Positions 19,140 through 27,820 of a stretch of 64,000 nt of DNA are shown in pieces. Source of the stretch: Wenzhouxiangella sp. 15190 (GTDB taxonomy: Bacteria; Pseudomonadota; Gammaproteobacteria; Xanthomonadales; Wenzhouxiangellaceae); assembly GCF_003417465.1 (NCBI RefSeq), contig NZ_QVMV01000042.1, forward strand, positions 1-64,000, read 5' to 3'. Both the position numbers and the translations under genes were made by a program. A model generated the notes under the pieces. That model made no database searches. It had not been told where the DNA came from and saw nothing but the letters and a program-made list of their open reading frames with translations. How positions within the stretch are numbered: position 1 is the first letter of the stretch; each line of letters starts with the position of its first letter.

Positions 19140-20164
19140 GGCGCCTTTCGAAATCGGAAATGGCCGACCAGCCACTGCCGGCCGCGGTCGAATCCGAAAA
19201 GCTCCTCGCAGGCCATGAAGAAGATTCGCCAGCGCTGTTGCCAGATCGCCGCGTCTTCGCCGTATACCGCCTGCATGACCGCTCGAACCTCGCGCCCGTG
19301 CTCATCCAGATTGTCCAGCCAGCCTCGGGCGGTTCTGGCGTAATGCTCGCCCGAGTACAACCAGCGGCGTTCGATGACCACATCATCGGCGAAGTGTAAC
19401 AGCGTGTCGGTTGCCGGCATCAGGCCGCCGGTGAAGAAGTAACGCCCCATCCAGTTGCCTTCACCCTCGGTTTCGAAAGGATAGGCCAGGAAGCGATGAC
19501 AGAAGATGTGCACGAACAGCCTTGCGTCATCCTTCATCCATCCGGCAATGCGCTCGAGCAGCTGGCGATAGTTGCGCACATGCTCGAACATCTCGACCGA
19601 TACGACCCGGTCGAACTGCTTGTCCAGCGTCAACTCGTTGACGTCACAGGTAATTACTTCGAGATTGTTCAGTCGGAGTTCGCGGGCTCGTGACTCGATA
19701 TGCTCGCGCTGCGATGCCGAGTTTGACACCGCCGTGATCCGACTGGCCGGGTATTGCGCCGCCATCCAAAGGGTCAGCGATCCCCAGCCGCAACCGAGCT
19801 CGAGGAGCTCCTGTCCATCCGCCAGTTCGGCGTTGCGGCAAGTCTGATCGAGCATGGCGGTCTCGGCATCGTCCAGGTTGTCCACGCCCGGCGGCCAAAG
19901 CGCACTCGAGTACTTGAGCCGACGGCCGAGTACCTGCTGGTAGAAAGCGGCAGGTACTTCGTAATGCTGCTGATTCGCTGCGTCGGTTTCGATGGCAATG
20001 GCCGACTCGGCCAGCTCGTCCATCAGAGCCTGATAATGAATGGACTGGGCTTCCGGGTCGTCGACTTGTTCATCACGCAAACGCCGCTTGAGCAGTGCGC
20101 GAATACCGCGCCGGATGAGCCAGTCCGGGACAAGGCCTTTCTCGGCCAGTTCGATGGGCTTCAT
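19136..20164 (-). CDS. Cyclopropane-fatty-acid-synthase-like SAM methyltransferase (shorter paralogue)
   Basis: A 342-aa class I methyltransferase. The SAM-binding motif is LLELGCGWGSLTLWMA (about residue 125), with post-motifs AVSNSASQREHIE and VVSVEMFEHVRNY. It resembles CfaA family proteins but differs clearly from the 428-aa paralogue two genes upstream, so the substrate lipid may differ. AAGGAG precedes the ATG by about 10 nt. It overlaps its neighbours on both sides by 4 nt. Confidence 0.85.
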   Translation of the reverse strand: MKPIELAEKGLVPDWLIRRGIRALLKRRLRDEQVDDPEAQSIHYQALMDELAESAIAIETDAANQQHYEVPAAFYQQVLGRRLKYSSALWPPGVDNLDDAETAMLDQTCRNAELADGQELLELGCGWGSLTLWMAAQYPASRITAVSNSASQREHIESRARELRLNNLEVITCDVNELTLDKQFDRVVSVEMFEHVRNYRQLLERIAGWMKDDARLFVHIFCHRFLAYPFETEGEGNWMGRYFFTGGLMPATDTLLHFADDVVIERRWLYSGEHYARTARGWLDNLDEHGREVRAVMQAVYGEDAAIWQQRWRIFFMACEELFGFDRGRQWLVGHFRFRKAP

Positions 20165-20730
20165 GGCGTTACGCTCCTTGAAGGCGTGTTGGTTGTCTCC
20201 GACCGATCCAGCCGACCGCCGGGGCGGCGGGCCAGCCAGAACAACGCGGGCAAAAGCAGCGCCCAGCTCAGGCCCGTGGCCAACACCACCTGCCAGGCCG
20301 GTGCCAGCCACTCGACTGCACCGAAGCGCGATCCGGCGTAGTAGGACATGGGTGAGCCAACCGCGCCCAGGAGGCCGATCAGCAGCAGCCGATGCTTGAA
20401 CACGCTCATGGAGTGATTGAGAACAAGGGCCAGGGCCAGCCACAGCAAGAGAATCCAGAACGGCGCAAATCCGCTCGACGGCCAGGGCATGGCGTAGGCC
20501 AGCAGGCCCCATTGCACCCACAGGGTATCGAGCGCGAAACCGATACCCAGGCACAGGGCAATCATGCCCCAGTCATTGGGATGACGCCGCCGCGGATGCA
20601 GCTGCCAAAACACCAGGGCGGCGACCACCAATGGGCCGCTCCAGCCGGCAATACCCCAGGAGGCGCCCACCACACAGGCCGGCCAGCTCAACTGGAACAG
20701 GCCCTGGTTGATCCAGAAGTCGCGCTTCAT
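20161..20730 (-). CDS. DUF2878 membrane protein
   Basis: A 189-aa integral membrane protein with about five or six hydrophobic segments (for example VVAALVFWQL, FWILLLWLALALVL, LLLIGLLGAVGSP, LLLPALFWLA). It matches the DUF2878 type that recurs beside cfa-like, DUF1365 and FAD-oxidoreductase genes in other proteobacteria. The biochemical role is unknown. The start MKRDFWINQG overlaps the upstream gene by 4 nt, and its end overlaps the next methyltransferase by 4 nt. Confidence 0.82.
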   Translation of the reverse strand: MKRDFWINQGLFQLSWPACVVGASWGIAGWSGPLVVAALVFWQLHPRRRHPNDWGMIALCLGIGFALDTLWVQWGLLAYAMPWPSSGFAPFWILLLWLALALVLNHSMSVFKHRLLLIGLLGAVGSPMSYYAGSRFGAVEWLAPAWQVVLATGLSWALLLPALFWLARRPGGRLDRSETTNTPSRSVTP

Positions 20731-22013
20731 GCCAGCAACTCGCTTCCGGCGGTCAGCCCGGCTTCGGATGCCGGCCGCCACTGGGGACCGGCGAGCAGCA
20801 GATGAACATCACTGATCGCTCGCTCGCGGAACCCGCCCTCACAGTAGGCCAGGTACCAGAGCCAGCGACGCCGGAAGGCCTCGTCAAAGCCCATCTCGCG
20901 GATAGCCTCCCATCGCACCTCGAAGCGCTCGCGCCATGCGGCGAGAGTGCGCGCATAGCTCGTCCCGAAATCGGCCAGCTCGACCAGTCCCAGACGGCTG
21001 GCACGCGCCATTGACTGCGTGATGGTGCTGACCGAGGGGATGAAGGCGCCGGGAAAGATGTAGCACTTGATGAAATCAACACCCTTCAACGCGCTGGCGT
21101 AACGATAATCCTCGATGGTGATGGCCTGGATCAGCGCCAACCCATCGGGCCGGAGCAGTTCGTCGATCTTCGCCAGGTAGGTGTCGAGATACTGGTGACC
21201 GACCGCTTCGATCATCTCGACCGAGACAATCTTGTCGAACTGCCCCTCCAGCATGCGGTAGTCGTTGGTCAGAAGCGTGATCCGATCTTCCAGGCCCGCT
21301 TTGTGCACTTTCTCGCGCGCCAGGTCGTACTGTTCACGTGAAATGGTGGTGGTCGTGACGCGACATCCGTAATGCTCGGCGGCGTGAATGGCCAGGCCAC
21401 CCCAACCGGTACCGATCTCCAGCAGGTGGTCCTCAGGGCCGAGAGCGAGCTTGCGGCAGATCCGCTCGAGCTTGTTCAGCTGTGCCTGCTCGAGCGTTTC
21501 ACCGTCTTCCAGGTACAGCGCACTGGAATACATCATGCGCTCGTCCAGCCAGGCTGCGAAAAAATCGTTGCCCAGATCGTAATGGGCGGCGATGTTGCGC
21601 CGGCTGCCCTTGAGGCTGTTGCGATTGAATGCATGCCAGAGACCAAGGGCGCCATTGGCCAGCCGCGCAGCCGCGGTTTCCATCTCGTCAAGCACGCGGC
21701 GATTGCGCGCGAGCACCTGAACGACGGCCACCGGATCCGGACTGTCCCAGAGCTGGGCCATCCAGGCCTCGGCTGCACCCACGCTACCGCCGCTGGCCAT
21801 CAGGCGCCAGAAACGCAGGTCGCGAATAACCACCGTCGCCTTCAGTGCGTCGTCGGGATTACCCAGCGTGTACTCGCCGTCGACGTCCTCAATGGCCAGG
21901 CTGCCCTGCTCGATCGAGTCCAGGCGCGACAGCACCCGGGTGCGCAACCAGCGATCGAGGCCACCACCGGATCCGGCGTCGAGAGCGTCGAAGGTTCTGT
22001 CCGTATGCGTCAT
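20727..22013 (-). CDS. cfa: Cyclopropane-fatty-acyl-phospholipid synthase family methyltransferase
   Basis: A 428-aa enzyme that uses S-adenosylmethionine to modify unsaturated acyl chains of membrane phospholipids. The CFA signature AHYDLGNDFFAAWLDERMMYSSA (only the core is conserved), the SAM loop LLEIGTGWGGLAIHAAEHYG, VSVEMIEAVGHQYLDTY and the lipid-binding FIKCYIFPGAFIPS are all visible. Its C-terminal YLAYCEGGFRERAI is typical. Operon context with desaturase, DUF1365 and the FAD enzyme suggests acyl-chain remodelling under oxidative or light stress. Confidence 0.92.
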   Translation of the reverse strand: MTHTDRTFDALDAGSGGGLDRWLRTRVLSRLDSIEQGSLAIEDVDGEYTLGNPDDALKATVVIRDLRFWRLMASGGSVGAAEAWMAQLWDSPDPVAVVQVLARNRRVLDEMETAAARLANGALGLWHAFNRNSLKGSRRNIAAHYDLGNDFFAAWLDERMMYSSALYLEDGETLEQAQLNKLERICRKLALGPEDHLLEIGTGWGGLAIHAAEHYGCRVTTTTISREQYDLAREKVHKAGLEDRITLLTNDYRMLEGQFDKIVSVEMIEAVGHQYLDTYLAKIDELLRPDGLALIQAITIEDYRYASALKGVDFIKCYIFPGAFIPSVSTITQSMARASRLGLVELADFGTSYARTLAAWRERFEVRWEAIREMGFDEAFRRRWLWYLAYCEGGFRERAISDVHLLLAGPQWRPASEAGLTAGSELLA

Positions 22014-22759
22014 TGCGTCACCTTGTCCGGGTGAGAGTAAAAAGGTACCTTCTTGAGCCACAGGCGCAGGGCCTGCCAGTAGATCCCGGCGACAACCTTG
22101 AAGGTCATCAGCGGAAACTTCAGGGGCATCCGGCGCATCGTCGATGTCGTCATTGGTTCGAGGGCCAGCTGCATTCCGACGGCGAAGCATTCTCGGCCCG
22201 AGTCCTTCAGAACCATGTGAACGTCGAGCCGGTCGTGATCGATGCGGAATCGCCAGTCGTAGTGAATCGCCATCGGCATGAAGGGTGAGACGTGAAAGGA
22301 CTTGTCAAACTCGAAACGGTACTCCGGCCCGGCCTGGCCCCGACAGTCGAGCACGTAGGCATGGCGTTCGTTCCAGGGCGTGTTGTGCACCTCGGCGACG
22401 ATGGCCTGCAGGATTCCGTCCCGACCGAAACAGAAGTAGAAACTGACCGGGTTGAAACACAGACCCCACTGGCGCAGGTGCGCCAGCAGGAAGATTCGGC
22501 CACTCGGCTGACAACCGGTGACTTCGGCCACCCGTTCGAGCACGGCCTGTCGCAGCGGTCGATCGAGCGGCCGCAGGAAATCGCTCCGCCGAAAACTGAC
22601 CAGGGTGAACCGGCCTACCGACCACAGGCGACTGCGCGCAAACACATTCTCGACGCGATCGATATCGATCAGCGTGTAGCTGGTGCGGTAGTCAAAACGG
22701 TGCGGCTTCGGAGTCAGGCGCCGGTGCCATACTTTTCCCGAGGCAATGGCGTTATCCAT
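22010..22759 (-). CDS. DUF1365 family protein
   Basis: A 249-aa protein of the DUF1365 family. It has the conserved N-terminal VWHRRLTPKPHRFDYRTSY and the central WGLCFNPVSFYFCFG and FHVSPFMPM segments. The family regularly sits between an FAD-dependent amine-oxidase-like gene and cfa. A role in modified fatty acid synthesis is known only by association. It overlaps the FAD gene by 8 nt and cfa by 4 nt. Confidence 0.88.
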   Translation of the reverse strand: MDNAIASGKVWHRRLTPKPHRFDYRTSYTLIDIDRVENVFARSRLWSVGRFTLVSFRRSDFLRPLDRPLRQAVLERVAEVTGCQPSGRIFLLAHLRQWGLCFNPVSFYFCFGRDGILQAIVAEVHNTPWNERHAYVLDCRGQAGPEYRFEFDKSFHVSPFMPMAIHYDWRFRIDHDRLDVHMVLKDSGRECFAVGMQLALEPMTTSTMRRMPLKFPLMTFKVVAGIYWQALRLWLKKVPFYSHPDKVTQ

Positions 22760-23993
22760 GGCGAGCCTCGATATCGTCGATCACGCGTCGGGCGCTGCGC
22801 GCGCCGTCCTCGTGGAACCCCCAGCCCCACCAGGCGCCGCAGAACCAGGTTCGGCGCAGGCCGTTGATATCGCGCCAGCGAGACTGGGCCGCCACCGCTT
22901 CCGGCGTGAACACGGGGTGGGCGTAATTTCGCCGCACGAGGATGCAGTCTGGATCGATCTTGTCGGTCTGATTGAGCGAGACGATGTAATGCTGCCGGCT
23001 GTCGATATTCTGCAGCTTGTTCATGTAATAGGACACCCGGCATTGGTCGTGCTCCCGATCATCGACACGGACATTCCAGGCCGCCCGCGCGGCCGGGTTG
23101 TCGGGCAGGACGGAAACGTCGGTGTGCAGCACGGTCTCGTTGGGCTGATAGTCGACTGCGTTGAGTACGCAGCGCTCCACCGGGCTGGCGTCGTCGAGCA
23201 GTTTCAGCGCCTGATCGGAATGACAGGCGAGAACGACCGCGTCGAAGCGGGCTTCGTCATCCGGGGTTCGGATTTGTACGCCGTCTTCGTTGCGCTCGAC
23301 CGAGCGCACCGGCGTACCGGTTGAGAATCGCGCCGCGCAGCCGCCTGCTGCTTCGACGTAGCGGCGACTGCCGCCGCGAACCGTTTCCCATTGCGGACGT
23401 GTTCCCAACGTCAACATGGAGTGGTTATCCATAAAAGCCAGCAGATGCCTCATGGGGAATTGGGTGACGTCCCCGATTGGCGCCGACCACAGGGCCGAGG
23501 CCATGGGCAGCATGTGCCGGCTGGCGAACATTTCGCCCAGGTCGCTTTGTTCAAGCCATTCGCCGAGCGTCACGCGATCGTCGATTTCCTCGAGCAGCTG
23601 TGGTGCACGCCGGTAGAAGCGGGCGATGTCGAGCACCATGCCGTGAAAACGCGGACTGAACAGGTTGCGACGCTGGCAGTAGAGCCGTCGCAACGTGCTG
23701 GCGTTGTAAGCCAGGCCGGTCTGGGTATCGCTGACGCCGAAACTCATGTCGCTCGAATCCGACTCGACGCCGAGTTCTTCGAACCAGGCCGTCAGCAGGG
23801 GGTAGTGCGCCCGGTTGAAGACGATAAAGCCGGTATCAATGGAACGTGGCACACCCTCATCGTCCACGACCTGTGTATCCGCATGGCCGCCGAGCCTGTC
23901 CTCGGCCTCGAACACCGTCACCTCGTGACGCTGCGACAGATGCCAGGCGGCGTACAGCCCGGAAACCCCGGCGCCGACGATCGCGATCTTCAT
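22752..23993 (-). CDS. FAD-dependent amine-oxidase-like oxidoreductase
   Basis: A 413-aa flavoprotein. The N-terminal Rossmann motif is MKIAIVGAGVSGLYAAWHLS with FEAEDRLGGHADT. The C-terminal region has WFCGAWWGWGFHEDGARSA. This COG2907-like group co-occurs with DUF1365 and CFA-like enzymes. In Rhodobacter related neighbourhoods have been linked to furan fatty acid formation. Applying that here is inference. The ATG at 23993 overlaps the desaturase stop by 4 nt. Confidence 0.88.
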   Translation of the reverse strand: MKIAIVGAGVSGLYAAWHLSQRHEVTVFEAEDRLGGHADTQVVDDEGVPRSIDTGFIVFNRAHYPLLTAWFEELGVESDSSDMSFGVSDTQTGLAYNASTLRRLYCQRRNLFSPRFHGMVLDIARFYRRAPQLLEEIDDRVTLGEWLEQSDLGEMFASRHMLPMASALWSAPIGDVTQFPMRHLLAFMDNHSMLTLGTRPQWETVRGGSRRYVEAAGGCAARFSTGTPVRSVERNEDGVQIRTPDDEARFDAVVLACHSDQALKLLDDASPVERCVLNAVDYQPNETVLHTDVSVLPDNPAARAAWNVRVDDREHDQCRVSYYMNKLQNIDSRQHYIVSLNQTDKIDPDCILVRRNYAHPVFTPEAVAAQSRWRDINGLRRTWFCGAWWGWGFHEDGARSARRVIDDIEARHG

Positions 23994-24901
23994 GACGGCA
24001 CCCGCCGCGCCTCGCGGATTCGCCCCGGCACGAGCTTGAGCCCGCGCACGAGCCCGAACCAGCTCATCAGCTTGAGCAGATAGTAGCTGGCATCGACCTC
24101 CCACCAGTAGAAACCCTGACGCGCCGAGCCCGGAAAGTGGTGGTGATTGTTGTGCCAGCCTTCGCCGAGTGTGAATAGTGCCAGTATGAAATTGTTCCGG
24201 CTGTCGTCACGGGTGGCGTAGCGGCGACTGCCCCAGACGTGGGCGAGGGAGTTGATGGTCAGCGTCACGTGAATCAGTACCACGGTCGAGACGAAGTAAC
24301 CCCAGACCAGGATCTGCCAACCGCTTGTCTCCAGGCCCGGGGCCCAACGATCGAGGCCTGCGCCCAGCAGGAAGAGAAGCAACGCGTAGATGAGCGGAAC
24401 GATCAGGTCGTAGCGGTCCAGCCAGCGCAGTTCCGGATAGACGATCAGGTCCGGAATCTGCTCGGCACGCGTCTCGAAGTTCTCGCGGCAAAGGAACCAG
24501 CCCATGTGGCTCCACCAGAAACCGTGGCGAGGTGCATGCACATCATCGTCGGTATCGGCATGCTTGTGGTGATGGCGATGGTGGGCCGCCCACCACAACG
24601 GCCCACGCTGGGTGGCCGAAGCGCCGATCAGCGCAAAGAGGAACTGCACGGGCCGGCTGGTGCGGAAGGTCCGGTGCGAGAAATAGCGATGGTAGAAGGC
24701 AGTAATGGCGAACATGCGCAGAAAATAGCTGGCCAGAAAGACCACGATCGCGGTTGTCGACACGCCCACGACGAACACGCCCAGGCAGGCTAGGTGAAGA
24801 CCGATGAATGGAATAATCCGGATCCAATCGACGCGACGGGAGTCTTCCACGCCGTCGCTCAGGCGCTGTCGGGAGTCGAACCAGGCGAAGAGTTGCTGCA
24901 T
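23990..24901 (-). CDS. Membrane fatty-acid desaturase (acyl-CoA delta-9 type)
   Basis: A 303-aa di-iron membrane desaturase. The three histidine boxes are HRYFSH (about residue 70), HRHHH (about 107) and HNNHHH (about 255). Four or more hydrophobic segments lie around them (IIPFIGLHLACLGVFVVG, LIVPLIYALLLFLLGAG). It introduces a double bond that the downstream CFA-like enzymes could use as substrate. It is the first gene of a seven-gene overlapping operon, with the promoter expected in 24902-25014. Confidence 0.92.
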   Translation of the reverse strand: MQQLFAWFDSRQRLSDGVEDSRRVDWIRIIPFIGLHLACLGVFVVGVSTTAIVVFLASYFLRMFAITAFYHRYFSHRTFRTSRPVQFLFALIGASATQRGPLWWAAHHRHHHKHADTDDDVHAPRHGFWWSHMGWFLCRENFETRAEQIPDLIVYPELRWLDRYDLIVPLIYALLLFLLGAGLDRWAPGLETSGWQILVWGYFVSTVVLIHVTLTINSLAHVWGSRRYATRDDSRNNFILALFTLGEGWHNNHHHFPGSARQGFYWWEVDASYYLLKLMSWFGLVRGLKLVPGRIREARRVPS

Positions 24902-25014
24902 TACAAAAGAGTGTCCACTTCCATTGAAAGCGGATTAGACGCCCCCGTTCATCAACCTGGTGTGAAAACGGCTCTTCACTCCCGGTGGACACGACCGGGC
25001 GCATCATCGCGCCC
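24902..25014. promoter_or_regulatory. Divergent control region with an 8-bp inverted repeat
   Basis: The only gap between the lipid operon and the SnoaL-like gene. GTGTCCAC (24911-24918) and GTGGACAC (24985-24992) form a perfect inverted repeat, 66 nt apart, one near each start. No convincing sigma-70 promoter was found in either direction, which would fit an alternative sigma factor or activator. Confidence 0.35.
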
Positions 25015-25596
25015 ATGAATCAGCGACGAATCATTCAACGCTGCGCGGTGGCCGCAATCCTTCTGGCGGCCACGGCAGCTTGTGCCGGGAGCGGCTCGAT
25101 GACGGACAAAAAAACGGTCGAGGCCTATCATGAGGCGCTTGAACAGAACCCCGGGCACACGGCATCCATCGACCAGGGCGTGGCCACATTCAGGCAAACC
25201 TTCGCGGATCTGACGCGCGAAGACCTGGCCGGAAGAATCGGTGAACTCTACGCCGACACCTTCTATTTCAACGACACGGTACACATTGCCCGCAAGCGAT
25301 CCGAACTGGTCGATTACATGGCACGGACTGGCGAGAGCCTGGAGCAAAACCGTGTCGAGGTGCACAAGGTCATCCACGATGGGGCCGACGTCTACCTGCG
25401 CTGGGAAATGACATTCATCACCCGTGCCGTGGGCAAGCGCGTGGAGTCACACTCGATCGGCATGACCCACCTGCGCTTCGACGAGAACGGGCAAATCGTG
25501 TTGCACCAGGACTTCTGGGACAGCGCTAGCGCGATTTACGCACACCTGCCGATGGTCGGATTCTTCGTGCGACGCGCACAGAGAGCGATGCAATGA
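25015..25596 (+). CDS. SnoaL/NTF2-like putative lipoprotein
   Basis: A 193-aa exported protein. An N-terminal hydrophobic stretch ends ...LLAATAAC, a lipobox-like site with Cys near residue 23. The remainder resembles the SnoaL/NTF2 fold (LYADTFYFNDTVHIARKRSE, VYLRWEMTFITRA, GQIVLHQDFWDSAS). The start at 25015 puts the signal sequence at the N-terminus; a GTG 30 nt upstream is possible. It is coupled to the next gene by a 4-nt overlap and divergent from the lipid operon, so it probably belongs to the same system. No enzymatic role can be stated. Confidence 0.75.
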   Translation: MNQRRIIQRCAVAAILLAATAACAGSGSMTDKKTVEAYHEALEQNPGHTASIDQGVATFRQTFADLTREDLAGRIGELYADTFYFNDTVHIARKRSELVDYMARTGESLEQNRVEVHKVIHDGADVYLRWEMTFITRAVGKRVESHSIGMTHLRFDENGQIVLHQDFWDSASAIYAHLPMVGFFVRRAQRAMQ

Positions 25597-26114
25597 GGCC
25601 CAGCATCCCGGCTATCCTCTTGCTGGTTGCCGTTTCGAGCGCGACCCCTGCAGCAACATTGGAGCGCTGTTCCGAAGTGGAACTGAAGGTCATCGGCCTG
25701 TTCAGCGTCGGCACCGCAAGTCTGCACCTGGTCGACTGTAGCGATACCGGGCGCGTACTCGAAACCATCCCCAAGCAGTTTTCCCTGAAACTCGACCGGG
25801 ACATGGCCGGCGAGGATCTGATCGAAAGCGCCAATGAATTGCTGGTCGAGAATCTCGATGATGTCGACGGCCCCGACGAGCTGCCCCAGGAACTGGCTTG
25901 CCTGGCCAATGCCTACGTCGACGCCGTGGAAGGCGAACGTTTCGACGTCGTCTACGAGCCCGGGAACCGCCTGGCGCTCTATCGCAACGACGAACTACTG
26001 ACAGAATGCCCCGACCAGGGCCGCGGCCATGAATACTTCAAGATCTGGTTCGGCGAAGAACCCTTCAACCAACGAATGAAGAAACGCCTGCTCGAACGGG
26101 CTAATGGAAATTAA
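25593..26114 (+). CDS. Chalcone-isomerase-like periplasmic protein
   Basis: A 173-aa exported protein with a signal peptide ending near SSATPAA. The body resembles the bacterial chalcone isomerase-like family (VIGLFSVGTASLHLVDCS, FSLKLDRDMAGEDLIES, YEPGNRLALYRNDELL, YFKIWFGEEPFNQRMKKRLL). Some members of this fold bind fatty acids, which would fit the lipid-modifying neighbours. This is inference from family and context. An enzymatic chalcone reaction is unlikely. Confidence 0.75.
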   Translation: MRPSIPAILLLVAVSSATPAATLERCSEVELKVIGLFSVGTASLHLVDCSDTGRVLETIPKQFSLKLDRDMAGEDLIESANELLVENLDDVDGPDELPQELACLANAYVDAVEGERFDVVYEPGNRLALYRNDELLTECPDQGRGHEYFKIWFGEEPFNQRMKKRLLERANGN

Positions 26115-26132
26115 AAAGAAATTTAAAACCTT

Positions 26133-26429
26133 CCACAGATAAACACGGATTAACACAGATAAAAGAAACACTGCTATTCGATCGATTGAATGCCACCCCA
26201 CCGCCATGCTTCGCGAGTCCGAAGTCGCTAGCGCCAATGGGCACCCAATGAAGAGTCTCGTAGCAGGTTTGCCGTTTAGGTCATTCGAATTTCGGTCATT
26301 CGAATTTGTTTGATATTTGGTGCTTGGAATTTGAGATTTTCAGCGCCGAATTGATCACCGCGCGAGAACAGGACCAAACCCCCTTCTTATCGGCACACCA
26401 GATCTGTGTTCATCTGTGTTTATCTGTGG
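26133..26429. mobile_element. MITE-like element R2, copy 1 (297 bp)
   Basis: The terminal inverted repeats are made of CACAGATAAA-type 10-bp words: 26133-26160 against 26402-26429, 26 of 28 positions complementary. Internal blocks shared with copy 2 (38666-38955) are GCTAGC.CCAATG (26227), CGTAGCAGGTT (26259), a 60-bp R1 arm (26281-26340), GCGCCG, and TTATCGGCACACCA (26387-26400). It holds no coding sequence. It lies in the convergent gap between the chalcone-isomerase-like gene and doeC. Confidence 0.85.
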
Positions 26430-26443
26430 ACAATTTTCTTTTT

Positions 26444-27820
26444 TTAAGCCTTGACCGGCCCAACCCAGACTTGTTGTGCATTCACGAATTCTCGGATGCC
26501 GTGCGGCCCGAGTTCGCGGCCGATGCCGGAGCGCTTGACGCCACCCGAGGGCAGCCTCGGATCGGTTTTGACGATGCCGTTGACCGCAACCTGGCCGGTT
26601 TCGAGCCGGCTGGCCATGGCCACGCCGCGCTCCGTGCTCGTCCACACCGCCGCGGCCAGACCGTAGTCGGTATCGTTGGCCAGTTCGATGGCCTCGTCCT
26701 CACTGTCAACTTTCATCACGACGGCCACGGGACCAAAGGTTTCCTCGCAGGAAGCGGTCATCTCCGGGCCGACGCCAGTCAGCAACGTCACCGGGTAAAA
26801 CCAGCCCTCGCCCTCGGGCAGTTCACCGCCGAGGGGGCAGTCCGCACCGGCCTCGATCGTCTTGCGCACTTGAGAGTGCAGGTTCTCGCGGAGATCCTCG
26901 CGCGCGATCGGGCCGATGTCGGTCGACTCCTCGGAAGGATCGCCCAGCTTCAGACGCGCCAGACGCTCGTGCAGCAGTTCGACGAAGTGGTCATGGACCG
27001 GTGATTCGACGATGATGCGCTTGGCCGCGATGCAACTCTGTCCGGCGTTGATGATGCGCGAGAGGCAAATGGTGTCGGCCGCCTTCTCCAGCTCGGCGTC
27101 GGCCAGCACGATGGCCGGGTCGGAACCGCCGAGTTCCAGCACCGAGTGCTTGATCTCGGCCGCCGCGGTCGAGGCGACGATTCCGCCGGCTCGCTCCGAA
27201 CCGGTGAACGATACCGCCTGCACGCGCTTGTCCCGGATCACCCGCTCGACACGTTCGGTCTCCAGCGGCAGGTTGGCAAACAGGCCCGCCGGAGCACCGG
27301 CGCGCTCGAACAGCTTGCCGATCGCCTCGGCGCAGGCCGGTACGTTGGGATCGTGCTTCATCACGCAGGTATTGCCGGCCATCAGGGTCGGCGCAGCAAA
27401 GCGGAAGGCCAGCCAGAACGGCGCGTTCCAGGGCAGGATGCCCAGGATCACGCCCAGCGGCAGGTACTGCACGTAGCTCTCACTGGCATCCGAGGCGAGA
27501 TACTCGGTCGCCAGGTATTCCTCGGCATGTCCAGCGTAGTGCTCGGCGCACCAGGCTGCCTTCTCGACCTCACCGCGGGCTTCGCGGATGGGCTTGCCCA
27601 TCTCATCGGTCATCAGGCGGGCGAGGTTCTCGACATCCTCACGCATCAACCCGGCCACATTGTTCAATACCGTCGCCCGGTCGGAAAAGCTGGCCAGCTT
27701 CCACCCGGCAAACGCGGACTGAGCCCCGGCCAGACGCTGTTCCAGCGCGTCGTCCGACAGCGCCTCGACTTCGTACTGGGTCTTCCCGGTCGTTGGGTTG
27801 ATCGAACGCAGTGTCGTCAT
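26444..27820 (-). CDS. doeC: Aldehyde dehydrogenase, probable aspartate-semialdehyde dehydrogenase DoeC
   Basis: A 458-aa NAD(P)-dependent aldehyde dehydrogenase. The catalytic Cys is in NAGQSCIAAKR, the general-base Glu in LELGGSDPAIV, and GNTCVMKHDPNVP and FTGSERAG are cofactor motifs. By sequence alone it resembles succinate-semialdehyde dehydrogenases. As the last gene after doeB2, doeD and doeA it most likely oxidises aspartate semialdehyde to aspartate, the final ectoine-catabolism step. It overlaps doeA by 4 nt. Confidence 0.85.
   Translation of the reverse strand: MTTLRSINPTTGKTQYEVEALSDDALEQRLAGAQSAFAGWKLASFSDRATVLNNVAGLMREDVENLARLMTDEMGKPIREARGEVEKAAWCAEHYAGHAEEYLATEYLASDASESYVQYLPLGVILGILPWNAPFWLAFRFAAPTLMAGNTCVMKHDPNVPACAEAIGKLFERAGAPAGLFANLPLETERVERVIRDKRVQAVSFTGSERAGGIVASTAAAEIKHSVLELGGSDPAIVLADAELEKAADTICLSRIINAGQSCIAAKRIIVESPVHDHFVELLHERLARLKLGDPSEESTDIGPIAREDLRENLHSQVRKTIEAGADCPLGGELPEGEGWFYPVTLLTGVGPEMTASCEETFGPVAVVMKVDSEDEAIELANDTDYGLAAAVWTSTERGVAMASRLETGQVAVNGIVKTDPRLPSGGVKRSGIGRELGPHGIREFVNAQQVWVGPVKA

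Noticed and set aside
26115-26443. tRNA or small-RNA gene in the gap after the chalcone-isomerase-like gene
   Set aside because: The structure is explained by the terminal inverted repeats and shared blocks of the R2 element, which recurs at 38666-38955.
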